Positions 1 to 6,158 of a DNA stretch of 27,874 nt are shown here, one piece after another. The position numbers and the translations under genes are program-made. The stretch is from NCBI GenBank assembly GCA_964387935.1, contig CAYLZN010000035.1, positions 1-27,874 on the forward strand. Direction: 5' to 3'. The stretch's first letter is position 1. Every line of letters begins with the position of its first letter. The notes beneath the pieces are model-generated. The model saw nothing but the letters and a program-made list of their open reading frames with translations, had not been told where the DNA came from and searched no databases. The stretch is from CAYLZN01 sp964387935 (GTDB lineage: Bacteria; Acidobacteriota; Vicinamibacteria; Vicinamibacterales; JAFNAJ01).

Positions 1-916
1 TGACGTCCCACTCTGCTTCACGCCCCTCATTGCGAGACGCGCTGCGCCGGCCCCGCGACGAACGGGCCCTCGTGGCCGACGGCGGCATGGGCACGCAGCT
101 CCAGCTCGCGGGCCTGGAGCCCGGCGATTGCGGCGATGCGTGGAACCTGACCCACCCTGATCGGGTGCAGGCCATCCACCGCCGATACGTCGCTGCCGGC
201 GCCCGGATCCTGCTCACGAACACGTTCGGCACCAACCAGTTCGTGCNNNNNNNNNNTACGGCCTCGACGCAAAGGCAGCCGCCCTGGCTGCCGCCGCGGC
301 GGCCAATGCGCGCGCCGCCGCTGGCGATCGGGCCTGGGTGCTCGGCGACATCGGTCCCTGCGGCGGCTTCCTCTCGCCGATGGGCGAGATCGAGCCGGAC
401 GACCTGGAGGCCTCCTGGCAGGTCGTCATGTCGGCGTTGCTCGAAGGTGGCGTCGACGGCATCATCATCGAAACGATGACCGCACTCGACGAACTGCTGC
501 TCGGGGTCCGCCTGGCGAAATCCCTGGGTGCGCCGATCGTCATCGCCTCGATGTCGTACGACCCGGTCCGAGGCGGCGGCGTGAGGACGATGATGGGCGT
601 GGGCCCGGAGGAGGCGGCACGCGCCGCGGTCGAGGCGGGCGCGGACGTCGTCGGCGCCAATTGCGGGCGCCTGGAGCCGGAGGCGTTCGTCGACGTGGGC
701 CGGCCGCTGAGCACGGCCGGGCGCGTGCCCGTGATGCTGCAGCCGAATGCGGGTCAGCCCCGCCTGGAGGGCGACATCGTCGTCTACCCTCGCGGCCCGG
801 CCGATCTCGCCCCCGCGCTGGTCGAGCTCGCGGGCGTCGCCGACATCGTCGGCGGGTGCTGCGGCACCACCCCCGCGCACATCGAGGCCTTCGTCGAGCT
901 GATGAGAAGGCCGTGA
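1..916 (+). CDS. Homocysteine S-methyltransferase family protein (interrupted by assembly gap)
   Basis: Likely cytosolic zinc-dependent methyltransferase that moves a methyl group to homocysteine (or a similar thiol), as in methionine synthesis. The N-terminal part has the DGGMGTQL motif of the family, then TNTFGTN. After the gap come a GDIGPCGG segment, the zinc-ligand motif GANCG (Cys codon at 662) and the C-terminal GGCCGT motif (Cys codons at 857 and 860), so all three expected zinc cysteines are present. The reading frame changes across the 10-N run (frame 3 before, frame 2 after), because the filler is not the true gap length. A missing stretch of 8 or 11 nt would restore one frame. The frame is open to the window edge. 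The first two bases, TG, would complete an ATG with one base outside; TTG at 30 is an alternative start. The length of about 300 residues suits a single-domain enzyme rather than full MetH. Confidence 0.88.
247..256. other. Assembly gap (10 N)
   Basis: Ten undetermined bases inside the homocysteine methyltransferase gene. The coding frame is continuous in sense but shifted by one across the run. The N count is therefore a placeholder, not a real frameshift. Confidence 0.97.
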
Positions 917-919
917 ACT

Positions 920-963
920 CGGAGCGCCGGGCCTTCGGAGCGCCGGGCCTTTCAGGCCCGGCG
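920..963. repeat. Family B palindromic repeat (GGGCCT-TTC-AGGCCC)
   Basis: Two tandem copies of CGGAGCGCCGGGCC, the second extended into a perfect inverted repeat with stem CGCCGGGCCT (941-950), loop TTC and stem AGGCCCGGCG (954-963). It begins just after the stop codon of the methyltransferase gene. It could end that transcript, but there is no U-run. The same core recurs near 2917 and, in the other orientation, at 20457-20519. Confidence 0.8.
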
Positions 964-971
964 TCCCACCC

Positions 972-980
972 TGTTAGCAT
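972..980 (+). promoter_or_regulatory. Putative extended -10 promoter of the CocE-like hydrolase
   Basis: TGTTAGCAT fits an extended -10 (TGnTAnnnT). It ends 7 nt before the ATG at 988, so transcription would start at or next to the start codon, giving a leaderless message. There is no Shine-Dalgarno sequence between. No convincing -35 is seen. The same TGnTAGCAT occurs upstream of the gene at 22648. Confidence 0.4.
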
Positions 981-987
981 GTTCCCC

Positions 988-2886
988 ATGCGCTCCTGGA
1001 TCCCCGGACTCGTCGTCACCATCTCGGCCGCCGTCGTCCTGTCCGCGCAGCCGCCCGCGGCACCGTCGGGACAGGCGTACGTCCGTCAGCACTACACGAA
1101 GCACGAGTTCCGCATTCCGATGCGCGACGGCGCCAGGCTCTTCACGTCGGTCTACGTGCCCAAGACCTGTGAGGCCCCATATCCGATCCTGCTCAATCGC
1201 ACGCCCTACTCGGTCGGGCCGTACGGCGTCGATCAGTCCCGCGAGGGTATCGGGCCGTCAGAGGCCGCGATGAAGGACGGGTTCATCGTCGCGTACCAGG
1301 ACGTGCGCGGCCGCTACATGTCGGACGGCGAGTGGATCGAGGTTCGGCCGCACAAGGCCACCAAGGCGTCGAAGACGGACACCGACGAGAGCACGGACAC
1401 GTGGGACACCGTGGACTGGCTCGTGAAGAACCTCCCGTGCAACAACGGCCGCGTCGGCATGTGGGGCATCTCGTACCCGGGGTTCTACGTGTCAGCGGGC
1501 ATGATCGACGCGCATCCGGCACTGGTGGCGGCGTCGCCCCAGGCCCCGGTCACCGATTACTACCTGGGCGACGATGCGTTTCACAACGGCGCGTTCATGC
1601 TGGCGGCCAACTTCGGGTTCTATAGCGTGTTCAAGCCGCGACTGGGAGACCCGGCGCCGCCGGGACCGCGCGTGCCGTTCGATTACCGGACACCGGACGG
1701 CTACGAGTTCTACCTGGGCCTGGGCCCGCTCTGGAGCGGCGCGGAGCGCTACGGCCTGAACGCCAACCAGCACTGGCGGATCAACCTCGAGCACACGAGC
1801 TACGACGACTTCTGGAAGGCGCGATCGATCTGGCGACACTTCCGGAACATCACGCCCGCGGTGCTGACCGTGGGCGGCTGGTTCGACGCCGAGGACCTCG
1901 TGGGCCCGCTCCGCACGTACAGGACGATCAGGAAGGACAGCCCGAAGACGGACCAGCGTCTCGTCATGGGTCCGTGGACCCACGGCAGCTGGGCGCGCGG
2001 AGACGGCACGCGCGTCGGCCACGTGGATTTCGGCCAGCCGACCGGCGCCTACTTCCGCGAACAGATCGAGCTGCCGTTCTTCCAGCGTTACCTGAAAGGG
2101 AAGGAGACGCGCCCGCTGCCCGTGGCGTCGATGTTCGAGACCGGGACCAATCGCTGGCGCAGCTTCGACACGTGGCCGCCGGCCACGCGCCCGCGAACGT
2201 TCTACCTGCGCGCGGGCGGCGAGCTGTCGGCAGACGCGCCACAGGATGCGGGCGACGTCCACGACGAGTACCTGAGCGATCCGTCGCGCCCCGTGCCCTA
2301 CGTGGGGCACGTGCAGATGGGCATGCAGGGCGATTACATGACGGAGGACCAGCGCTTCGCGGCGAAGCGGCCGGACGTCCTCGTCTATCGGACGGCCCCG
2401 CTCGAAGAGGACCTGACGGTGCTCGGGCCCATCGGCGTCGAGCTGCACGTGTCCACCTCGGGCACGGATTCCGACTTCGTGGTCAAAATCATTGATGTGT
2501 ACCCAAACGATTTTCCCACGCCGGAGTGGAAGGGCACGGAACCCCGCCCCGCGAACTACGTGCGCATGGGCGGCTACCAGCAGCTCGTCCGCGGCGAACC
2601 GTTCCGCGGCAAGTTCCGGCGCAGCTTCGAGAAGCCAGAGCCGTTCACGCCCGACGCGCCGGACGTGATCCGGTTCGAGCTGCCGGACGTGGCACACACG
2701 TTCCGCCGCGGACACCGCGTGATGGTGCAGATCCAGAGCTCGTGGTTCCCGTTGACGGATCGCAACCCGCAGACGTTCACCGACATCCCGCGTGCGAAGC
2801 CAGAGGACTTCAAGGTGGCGCGCCAGCGCGTGTTCCGCTCGAAGGCGCGGCCGACGGCGATCACGCTGCCGGTGGAGTCGCGGTAG
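988..2886 (+). CDS. Secreted CocE/NonD-family alpha/beta hydrolase (X-Pro dipeptidyl-peptidase S15-like)
   Basis: A 632-residue serine hydrolase, probably an exported acyl esterase or X-Pro aminopeptidase-type enzyme. Residues 1 to about 20 form a signal peptide (MRSWIPGLVVTISAAVV, ending LSAQ). The S15 domain (about 35-350) carries the nucleophile motif GISYPG with Ser162. Asp300 in GGWFDAED and His332 in GPWTHGSW complete the triad in the order seen in cocaine esterase. A PepX_C jelly-roll domain fills the C-terminus, from about 380 to the end. The ATG at 979 is an alternative start, but it lies inside the predicted -10 element, whereas 988 lies 7 nt downstream of it. The substrate (peptide, ester or amide) cannot be told from sequence. 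It stands alone, followed by a repeat-rich spacer. Confidence 0.9.
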   Translation: MRSWIPGLVVTISAAVVLSAQPPAAPSGQAYVRQHYTKHEFRIPMRDGARLFTSVYVPKTCEAPYPILLNRTPYSVGPYGVDQSREGIGPSEAAMKDGFIVAYQDVRGRYMSDGEWIEVRPHKATKASKTDTDESTDTWDTVDWLVKNLPCNNGRVGMWGISYPGFYVSAGMIDAHPALVAASPQAPVTDYYLGDDAFHNGAFMLAANFGFYSVFKPRLGDPAPPGPRVPFDYRTPDGYEFYLGLGPLWSGAERYGLNANQHWRINLEHTSYDDFWKARSIWRHFRNITPAVLTVGGWFDAEDLVGPLRTYRTIRKDSPKTDQRLVMGPWTHGSWARGDGTRVGHVDFGQPTGAYFREQIELPFFQRYLKGKETRPLPVASMFETGTNRWRSFDTWPPATRPRTFYLRAGGELSADAPQDAGDVHDEYLSDPSRPVPYVGHVQMGMQGDYMTEDQRFAAKRPDVLVYRTAPLEEDLTVLGPIGVELHVSTSGTDSDFVVKIIDVYPNDFPTPEWKGTEPRPANYVRMGGYQQLVRGEPFRGKFRRSFEKPEPFTPDAPDVIRFELPDVAHTFRRGHRVMVQIQSSWFPLTDRNPQTFTDIPRAKPEDFKVARQRVFRSKARPTAITLPVESR

Positions 2887-2887
2887 A

Positions 2888-2936
2888 TCGGTTTTCGGTT
2901 TTCGGTCTTCGGAGAGCGGGGCCTTTCAGGCCCGGT
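2888..2936. repeat. TTTTCGG tract followed by family B palindrome
   Basis: Two and a half TTTTCGG-like units (2891-2911) run into GGGCCT-TTC-AGGCCC (2919-2933), the same palindromic core as at 941-963. It lies just downstream of the CocE-like gene and upstream of the small-protein/nucleotidyltransferase pair. No coding content is seen. Confidence 0.7.
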
Positions 2937-2981
2937 CGTCTGTCCTTGTGTCTCCCGGCGTGGGTCGTCACAATAGTGCCT

Positions 2982-3188
2982 GTGACGAACGACAACAGGC
3001 GCGGAGTCCGGCGCGAGCCGGCGCTCGAGCCCGATCCGGTGATCGAGGCTTACAAGAAGGACGTCGATCGTACGCTGATCCGGGAGCAGCTGCGGCTGAC
3101 GCCAGACGAGCGCGCGCGCAAGATGATTGCCGCGCTGCGGTTCGCGGAGTCGCTGCGCGAGGCGGGTCGCCGACAGGGTCGGCCGTGA
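2982..3188 (+). CDS. Small basic partner protein of a nucleotidyltransferase (toxin-antitoxin-like)
   Basis: A 68-residue charged protein with the stretch DPVIEAYKKDVDRTLIREQL followed by LTPDERARKM. In my recollection, proteins with this signature often precede small nucleotidyltransferase genes; their biochemical role is not established to my knowledge. No catalytic motif, signal peptide or membrane segment is visible; the protein looks mostly helical. Its TGA overlaps the GTG of the next gene (GTGA, 4 bp), so translation is coupled. GTG at 2982 was chosen because a weak CACAAT hexamer ends 7 nt upstream; GTG at 2976 is equally possible. By position and size it could be an antitoxin or a substrate-recognition partner. 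That is inference. Confidence 0.72.
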   Translation: MTNDNRRGVRREPALEPDPVIEAYKKDVDRTLIREQLRLTPDERARKMIAALRFAESLREAGRRQGRP

Positions 3189-3661
3189 CGGACTTCGAGG
3201 GTCTGGTTCGTGTGCTCACCGACGCGGGGGTGCGCTTCGTGCTGGTGGGCGGGTTCGCGGGCACGGTCCACGGCTCCCCCAGGGTCACCATCGACCTCGA
3301 CATCGTTTACGCCCGAGACGCGGAGAATCTCGCCCGTCTTGCAGCTGCGCTGTCGCCGCTGTCGCCCTATCTCAGAGGGGTGCCTCCGGGCCTGCCATTC
3401 GTGCTGGACGCGTCGACGCTGGCCCGCGGCCTCAATTTCACGCTGACCACGTCACGGGGCGATCTCGACCTGCTGGGCGAGATCGCCGGCGGCGGTCCCT
3501 ACGAGCAGCTGCTTTCCAATACGAGGAGGCTTCGCGTGTTCGACTGCGACGTCGACGTGGTGACCGTCCAGGAGCTCATCCGGTTGAAGCGCGCAGCCGG
3601 CCGCCCGAAGGACCTCGAGAGCATCGCCGAACTCGAGGCCCTGCTGGAGGAAGGGCGTTGA
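3185..3661 (+). CDS. Minimal nucleotidyltransferase (pol beta superfamily, AbiEii-like)
   Basis: A 158-residue protein of the DNA polymerase beta-like nucleotidyltransferase fold. The motif GG (22-23) followed by Asp37-x-Asp39 in TIDLDIV gives the metal-binding pair. Asp95 in GDLDLLG is the likely third carboxylate. The C-terminal segment LKRAAGRPKDLESIAEL is typical of this group. It is translationally coupled to the small gene before it and forms a two-gene operon. Relatives act as toxins or modifiers that transfer nucleotides to RNA or protein (AbiEii and MenA types), but the target here is unknown. The following gene is convergent and begins after 4 bp. Confidence 0.82.
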   Translation: MTDFEGLVRVLTDAGVRFVLVGGFAGTVHGSPRVTIDLDIVYARDAENLARLAAALSPLSPYLRGVPPGLPFVLDASTLARGLNFTLTTSRGDLDLLGEIAGGGPYEQLLSNTRRLRVFDCDVDVVTVQELIRLKRAAGRPKDLESIAELEALLEEGR

Positions 3662-3665
3662 CGTC

Positions 3666-5273
3666 TCACTTCCTCCGCGCCGCGACCTGTGCGGCTGTGA
3701 CGCCGGCCGCCTGCTTCCCGAAGCGCTCGCGGACGTAGGTGACGAGCGCGGCCAGATCGTCGTCGGACATCGTGTCGAATGCGGGCATGTCGCCAGCCGC
3801 GGGCTCGCTGCGGGCAGGCAGCACGCCCTTCGGCCCCTTCAGCAACAAATCGATCAGCAGCGTCGGGTTGCCAGTGATGACAGGGCTTCCGACGAGCGCC
3901 GGCTGCATGCCGGGCACGCCGCCGCCGTCGGCCATGTGACAGGTGGCGCACGCCTCCTCGTAGATCCGCGCGCCGCCTGCCCCGGCGGCGCCAGCGCCCT
4001 GCGCGCCGCCCGTGTAGACGATCCGCCACACGCGTCCCTTGAGTGAGTCGGCCACGTAGAGCGAGCCGTCCGGACCGACGGCCACGCCGACGGGCCGGAA
4101 GCGTGCGTCGCGCGGGCTTGCGATCTCCGGCGCGCCGGCGAAGCCGGTCGCGAAGATCTCATGGGTGCCGACGGGCATCCCCTTCTCGTTGAACGGCACG
4201 AACGTGACGTTGTAGCCCTTCTGCGGCTTCGGCGCGCGGTTCCACGAGCCGTGGAACGCGACGAACGCGCCGCCGCGGTACTTCGCGGGGAACTGCGTGG
4301 CGTTGTAGAAGGCCATCTGCAGCGGCGACCAGTGGGCCGGGAACACCACGAGGGGGTCCGGGAACTTGCCCGGCTCGGCGCGCTTCTCGTTGTTGCCGCC
4401 GTACTCCGGCGCCAGCATGCGCGCCTTCCTGCGATAGTCGAAATAGGTGAACGGCCAGCCGAGATTGGTCCCCTGCGTGAGGACGTGCATCACTTCCGCC
4501 GGGCCCTCGGCGTTGTCCTCGTCGGTGTAGAACTCCGGCGCCACCGTGTTGAGCTGATCGCGTCCCTGCTGCACGACGAACAGCGCCTTCGACACCGGGT
4601 TCCACGCGACGGAGAGCACGTGGCGATGCCCGGTCGAGAAGTGGAAGCCATCCGCCTGCGTCTGGTTCGACCTGTTCGCGTCGAAGCGCCAGAAGCCGCC
4701 ATGCTTCTTCAGGAACTCCGTCGGGTCCTTGCCCTTCGCCCCTCGGGCGCGGTCCGGATCGCCGAAGGCGTTCGACGGCGACCCGACCTCGACGTACAGC
4801 CGGCCGTCCCCGTCGAACGTGAACGACTTCGCGTTGTGCTGCCGTTCGTCGGGCAGGCCCGTGACGATGGTCTCCGGTTCACCCGAGGGCACGAGCGATC
4901 CGGGCGCCAGCCGATACCTGAAGACCGCGCTGTTGCTGGAGTGATACAGCCAGCCGTCGCGCACGGCGATGCCGGTCCCGCCGCCTCCCCCGAAGGTCTC
5001 CTTCACGTCGGCCTTGCCGTCGCCATTCGAATCGCGGAGCGCGATGATGCCAGCCTGGCGCGTCTTCACGTAGATGTCGCCGTTCGGCGCCACGGTGATG
5101 AAGCGCAGCGGGCCGAGGTCGTCGGCGACGACCGTGGCGCGGAAGCCTGGGGGCAGCGTGATGGCGCCGTTGTCCGCGTCGGGGGCTGGCAGCTGGGCGG
5201 CAAGCGGCGGACCGAGCAGGACGATGAGTGCGAGAGCAGAAGCAGTACCGGCACGAAGGAGCGATCGCGGCAC
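3666..5273 (-). CDS. Secreted glucose/sorbosone dehydrogenase-like beta-propeller fused to cytochrome c
   Basis: A 535-residue periplasmic oxidoreductase. A signal peptide (PRSLLRAGTASALALIVLL, then LAAQ) leads into a six-bladed propeller of the GSDH/sorbosone-dehydrogenase type (about 40-420), which in relatives binds PQQ and oxidises sugars or related alcohols. A C-terminal class I cytochrome c domain follows, with heme motif CATCH (Cys442, Cys445, His446) and probable axial Met496 in DMPAF. The fusion would pass electrons from the propeller to its own heme. The GTG at 5273 was chosen because GGAGG lies 8 nt upstream and a signal peptide starts there. ATG at 5336 would add 21 residues that spoil the signal peptide. 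The propeller may lack PQQ in some family members, so the substrate and cofactor are not certain. Confidence 0.85.
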   Translation of the reverse strand: MPRSLLRAGTASALALIVLLGPPLAAQLPAPDADNGAITLPPGFRATVVADDLGPLRFITVAPNGDIYVKTRQAGIIALRDSNGDGKADVKETFGGGGGTGIAVRDGWLYHSSNSAVFRYRLAPGSLVPSGEPETIVTGLPDERQHNAKSFTFDGDGRLYVEVGSPSNAFGDPDRARGAKGKDPTEFLKKHGGFWRFDANRSNQTQADGFHFSTGHRHVLSVAWNPVSKALFVVQQGRDQLNTVAPEFYTDEDNAEGPAEVMHVLTQGTNLGWPFTYFDYRRKARMLAPEYGGNNEKRAEPGKFPDPLVVFPAHWSPLQMAFYNATQFPAKYRGGAFVAFHGSWNRAPKPQKGYNVTFVPFNEKGMPVGTHEIFATGFAGAPEIASPRDARFRPVGVAVGPDGSLYVADSLKGRVWRIVYTGGAQGAGAAGAGGARIYEEACATCHMADGGGVPGMQPALVGSPVITGNPTLLIDLLLKGPKGVLPARSEPAAGDMPAFDTMSDDDLAALVTYVRERFGKQAAGVTAAQVAARRK

Positions 5274-5300
5274 GGGGAGGTCCTCCGGAAGATCGATGGC

Positions 5301-5314
5301 GTGAATCGTATCAC
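5301..5314. promoter_or_regulatory. Candidate CRP/FNR-type operator between divergent genes
   Basis: GTGA-ATCGTA-TCAC matches the GTGA-N6-TCAC core bound by CRP/FNR-family regulators. It lies in the 82-bp spacer between the propeller/cytochrome gene and VapB. It overlaps a possible minus-strand -10 (TACGAT at 5310-5305). An 8-bp match in a 28-kb window can occur by chance, and no regulator gene is nearby. Confidence 0.25.
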
Positions 5315-5339
5315 CGTTCACGGCGGCTCGGAGCATGTA

Positions 5340-5348
5340 TGGTAGCCT
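5340..5348 (+). promoter_or_regulatory. Putative extended -10 promoter of vapBC
   Basis: TGGTAGCCT fits TGnTAnnnT and ends 7 nt before the ATG at 5356, with no ribosome-binding site. The arrangement is the same as at 972-980. Two TGTATGG direct repeats (5336-5342 and 5349-5355) flank the hexamer and could be operator half-sites for VapB autoregulation. Confidence 0.35.
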
Positions 5349-5355
5349 GTATGGC

Positions 5356-5577
5356 ATGCAGAAGACGACAGTGTACTTGCCGGACGAGTTGAAGCGCGCG
5401 CTGGCCGAACTCGCAGTCAGGAAGGGCACGAGCGAGGCCGAACTCGTACGGGAAGCCCTCTCCGCGCTGACGGCCGCCGAGGGCCCGCCGCTCCTTCGCC
5501 TGCCGCTGTTCCGCAGCGGACGGCCTTCGCTCGCCGAGCGCGCGGACGAGCATCTGAAGGGATTCGGGCGGCGATGA
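5356..5577 (+). CDS. vapB: Ribbon-helix-helix antitoxin, VapB-like
   Basis: A 73-residue protein whose start, MQKTTVYLPDELKRALAELA, is the classic ribbon-helix-helix DNA-binding fold (strand TTVYLP, then two helices through SEAELVREALSAL at about residue 38). The C-terminal tail, with LRLPLFRSGRP, is the likely toxin-binding region. It would bind and neutralise the PIN toxin encoded next and repress the shared promoter. Its TGA overlaps the toxin ATG (ATGA). The in-frame ATG at 5335 is rejected because it would add MYGSLYG, encoded across the putative promoter. Confidence 0.88.
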   Translation: MQKTTVYLPDELKRALAELAVRKGTSEAELVREALSALTAAEGPPLLRLPLFRSGRPSLAERADEHLKGFGRR

Positions 5578-5993
5578 TCGTCCTCGACACCAGCGGCCTG
5601 CTTGCCGCCATCGACGGCAGCCAGCGCCAGCATGCCGCCTGCGCCGCCGCGCTGGCGCGTGCACGCCCGCCGTTGATTCTCTCGCCGTTCGTCCTGGCGG
5701 AGCTCGACTACCTGCTTGCGACAGAGGTGGGTGGGGACGCCGAGTCGGCGCTGCTTCGCGAGGTCTCGCGTGGTGTCTTTCAGATCGAGTCGTACAGTGC
5801 GGCCGACGTCGCCAAGGCGCTGGAGGTCATCGAGAAGTACCGCGACCAGGACATCGGCCTGGCCGACGCGTCCATCGTCGTGCTGGCACACAGGCACGGC
5901 ACACGCGATGTCCTGACCCTCGACGAACGGAACTTCCGGTCGCTTCGCACGATCGACCGCAGGAAGTTTCGCGTCCTTCCGGGTGACGTGTGA
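5574..5993 (+). CDS. vapC: PIN-domain ribonuclease toxin, VapC-like
   Basis: A 139-residue PIN-domain protein, expected to act as a Mg2+-dependent endoribonuclease held in check by VapB. The four acidic active-site residues are in place: Asp5 (VLDTSG), Glu43 (VLAELDYL), Asp98 (GLADAS) and Asp117 (LTLDERNF). It is full length and apparently intact. The start overlaps the antitoxin stop by 4 bp, so the two are translated together. The RNA target (tRNA, rRNA or mRNA) cannot be predicted. Confidence 0.92.
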   Translation: MIVLDTSGLLAAIDGSQRQHAACAAALARARPPLILSPFVLAELDYLLATEVGGDAESALLREVSRGVFQIESYSAADVAKALEVIEKYRDQDIGLADASIVVLAHRHGTRDVLTLDERNFRSLRTIDRRKFRVLPGDV

Positions 5994-6030
5994 CGAGCCA
6001 GACGAGCGCCTGTTCGCCCCGAGGCTCTGT

Positions 6031-6063
6031 CCGTACGCCGCCGTACGCCGTACGCCGTACGCC
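6031..6063 (-). repeat. Family A 33-bp GTACGGC element, copy 1
   Basis: On the minus strand this is GGCGTACGG, CGTACGG, CGTACGG and CGGCGTACGG in a row, 33 bp in all. It matches the copies at 15276-15308 and 19565-19597 with a single mismatch (base 16, G instead of A). It lies between vapC and the terminator of the TonB receptor gene, in non-coding DNA. Each unit holds the palindrome CGTACG. Confidence 0.9.
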
Positions 6064-6065
6064 TG

Positions 6066-6106
6066 AAAAAAACGCCAGCCTCCGTGCGTGAACACGGAAG
6101 CCGGCG
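6066..6106 (-). terminator. Rho-independent terminator of the TonB receptor gene
   Basis: Read on the minus strand, a 14-bp stem (6106-6093 with 6086-6073), a 6-nt loop and a run of seven U (6072-6066). Two of the stem pairs are G-U wobbles only in the minus-strand RNA, which fixes the orientation. It lies about 50 nt beyond the receptor stop codon. Confidence 0.88.
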
Positions 6107-6132
6107 GTGTGGTGCGAAGGTCTGCGGAGGGC

Positions 6133-6148
6133 AGGGGCTTCAGCCCCT
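6133..6148. repeat. AGGGGCT-TC-AGCCCCT palindrome
   Basis: Perfect 7-bp inverted repeat with a 2-nt loop, 10 nt beyond the receptor stop. It resembles the family B palindromes in form (T-rich loop, G/C arms) and may be a diverged member. Confidence 0.55.
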
Positions 6149-6158
6149 CCCGCATTCG

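Noticed and set aside
1492..2715. Long minus-strand frame opposite the CocE-like gene
   Set aside because: The plus-strand gene has a signal peptide and a full catalytic triad. The minus frame is compositionally biased and has no motif.
4161..5345. Long plus-strand frame opposite the propeller/cytochrome gene
   Set aside because: It is a shadow of a gene with a signal peptide, propeller and CATCH heme motif.
5274..6155. Upstream extension of the propeller/cytochrome reading frame across vapBC
   Set aside because: The frame is open by chance. The GTG at 5273 has a GGAGG and begins a signal peptide, and vapBC on the other strand is intact.
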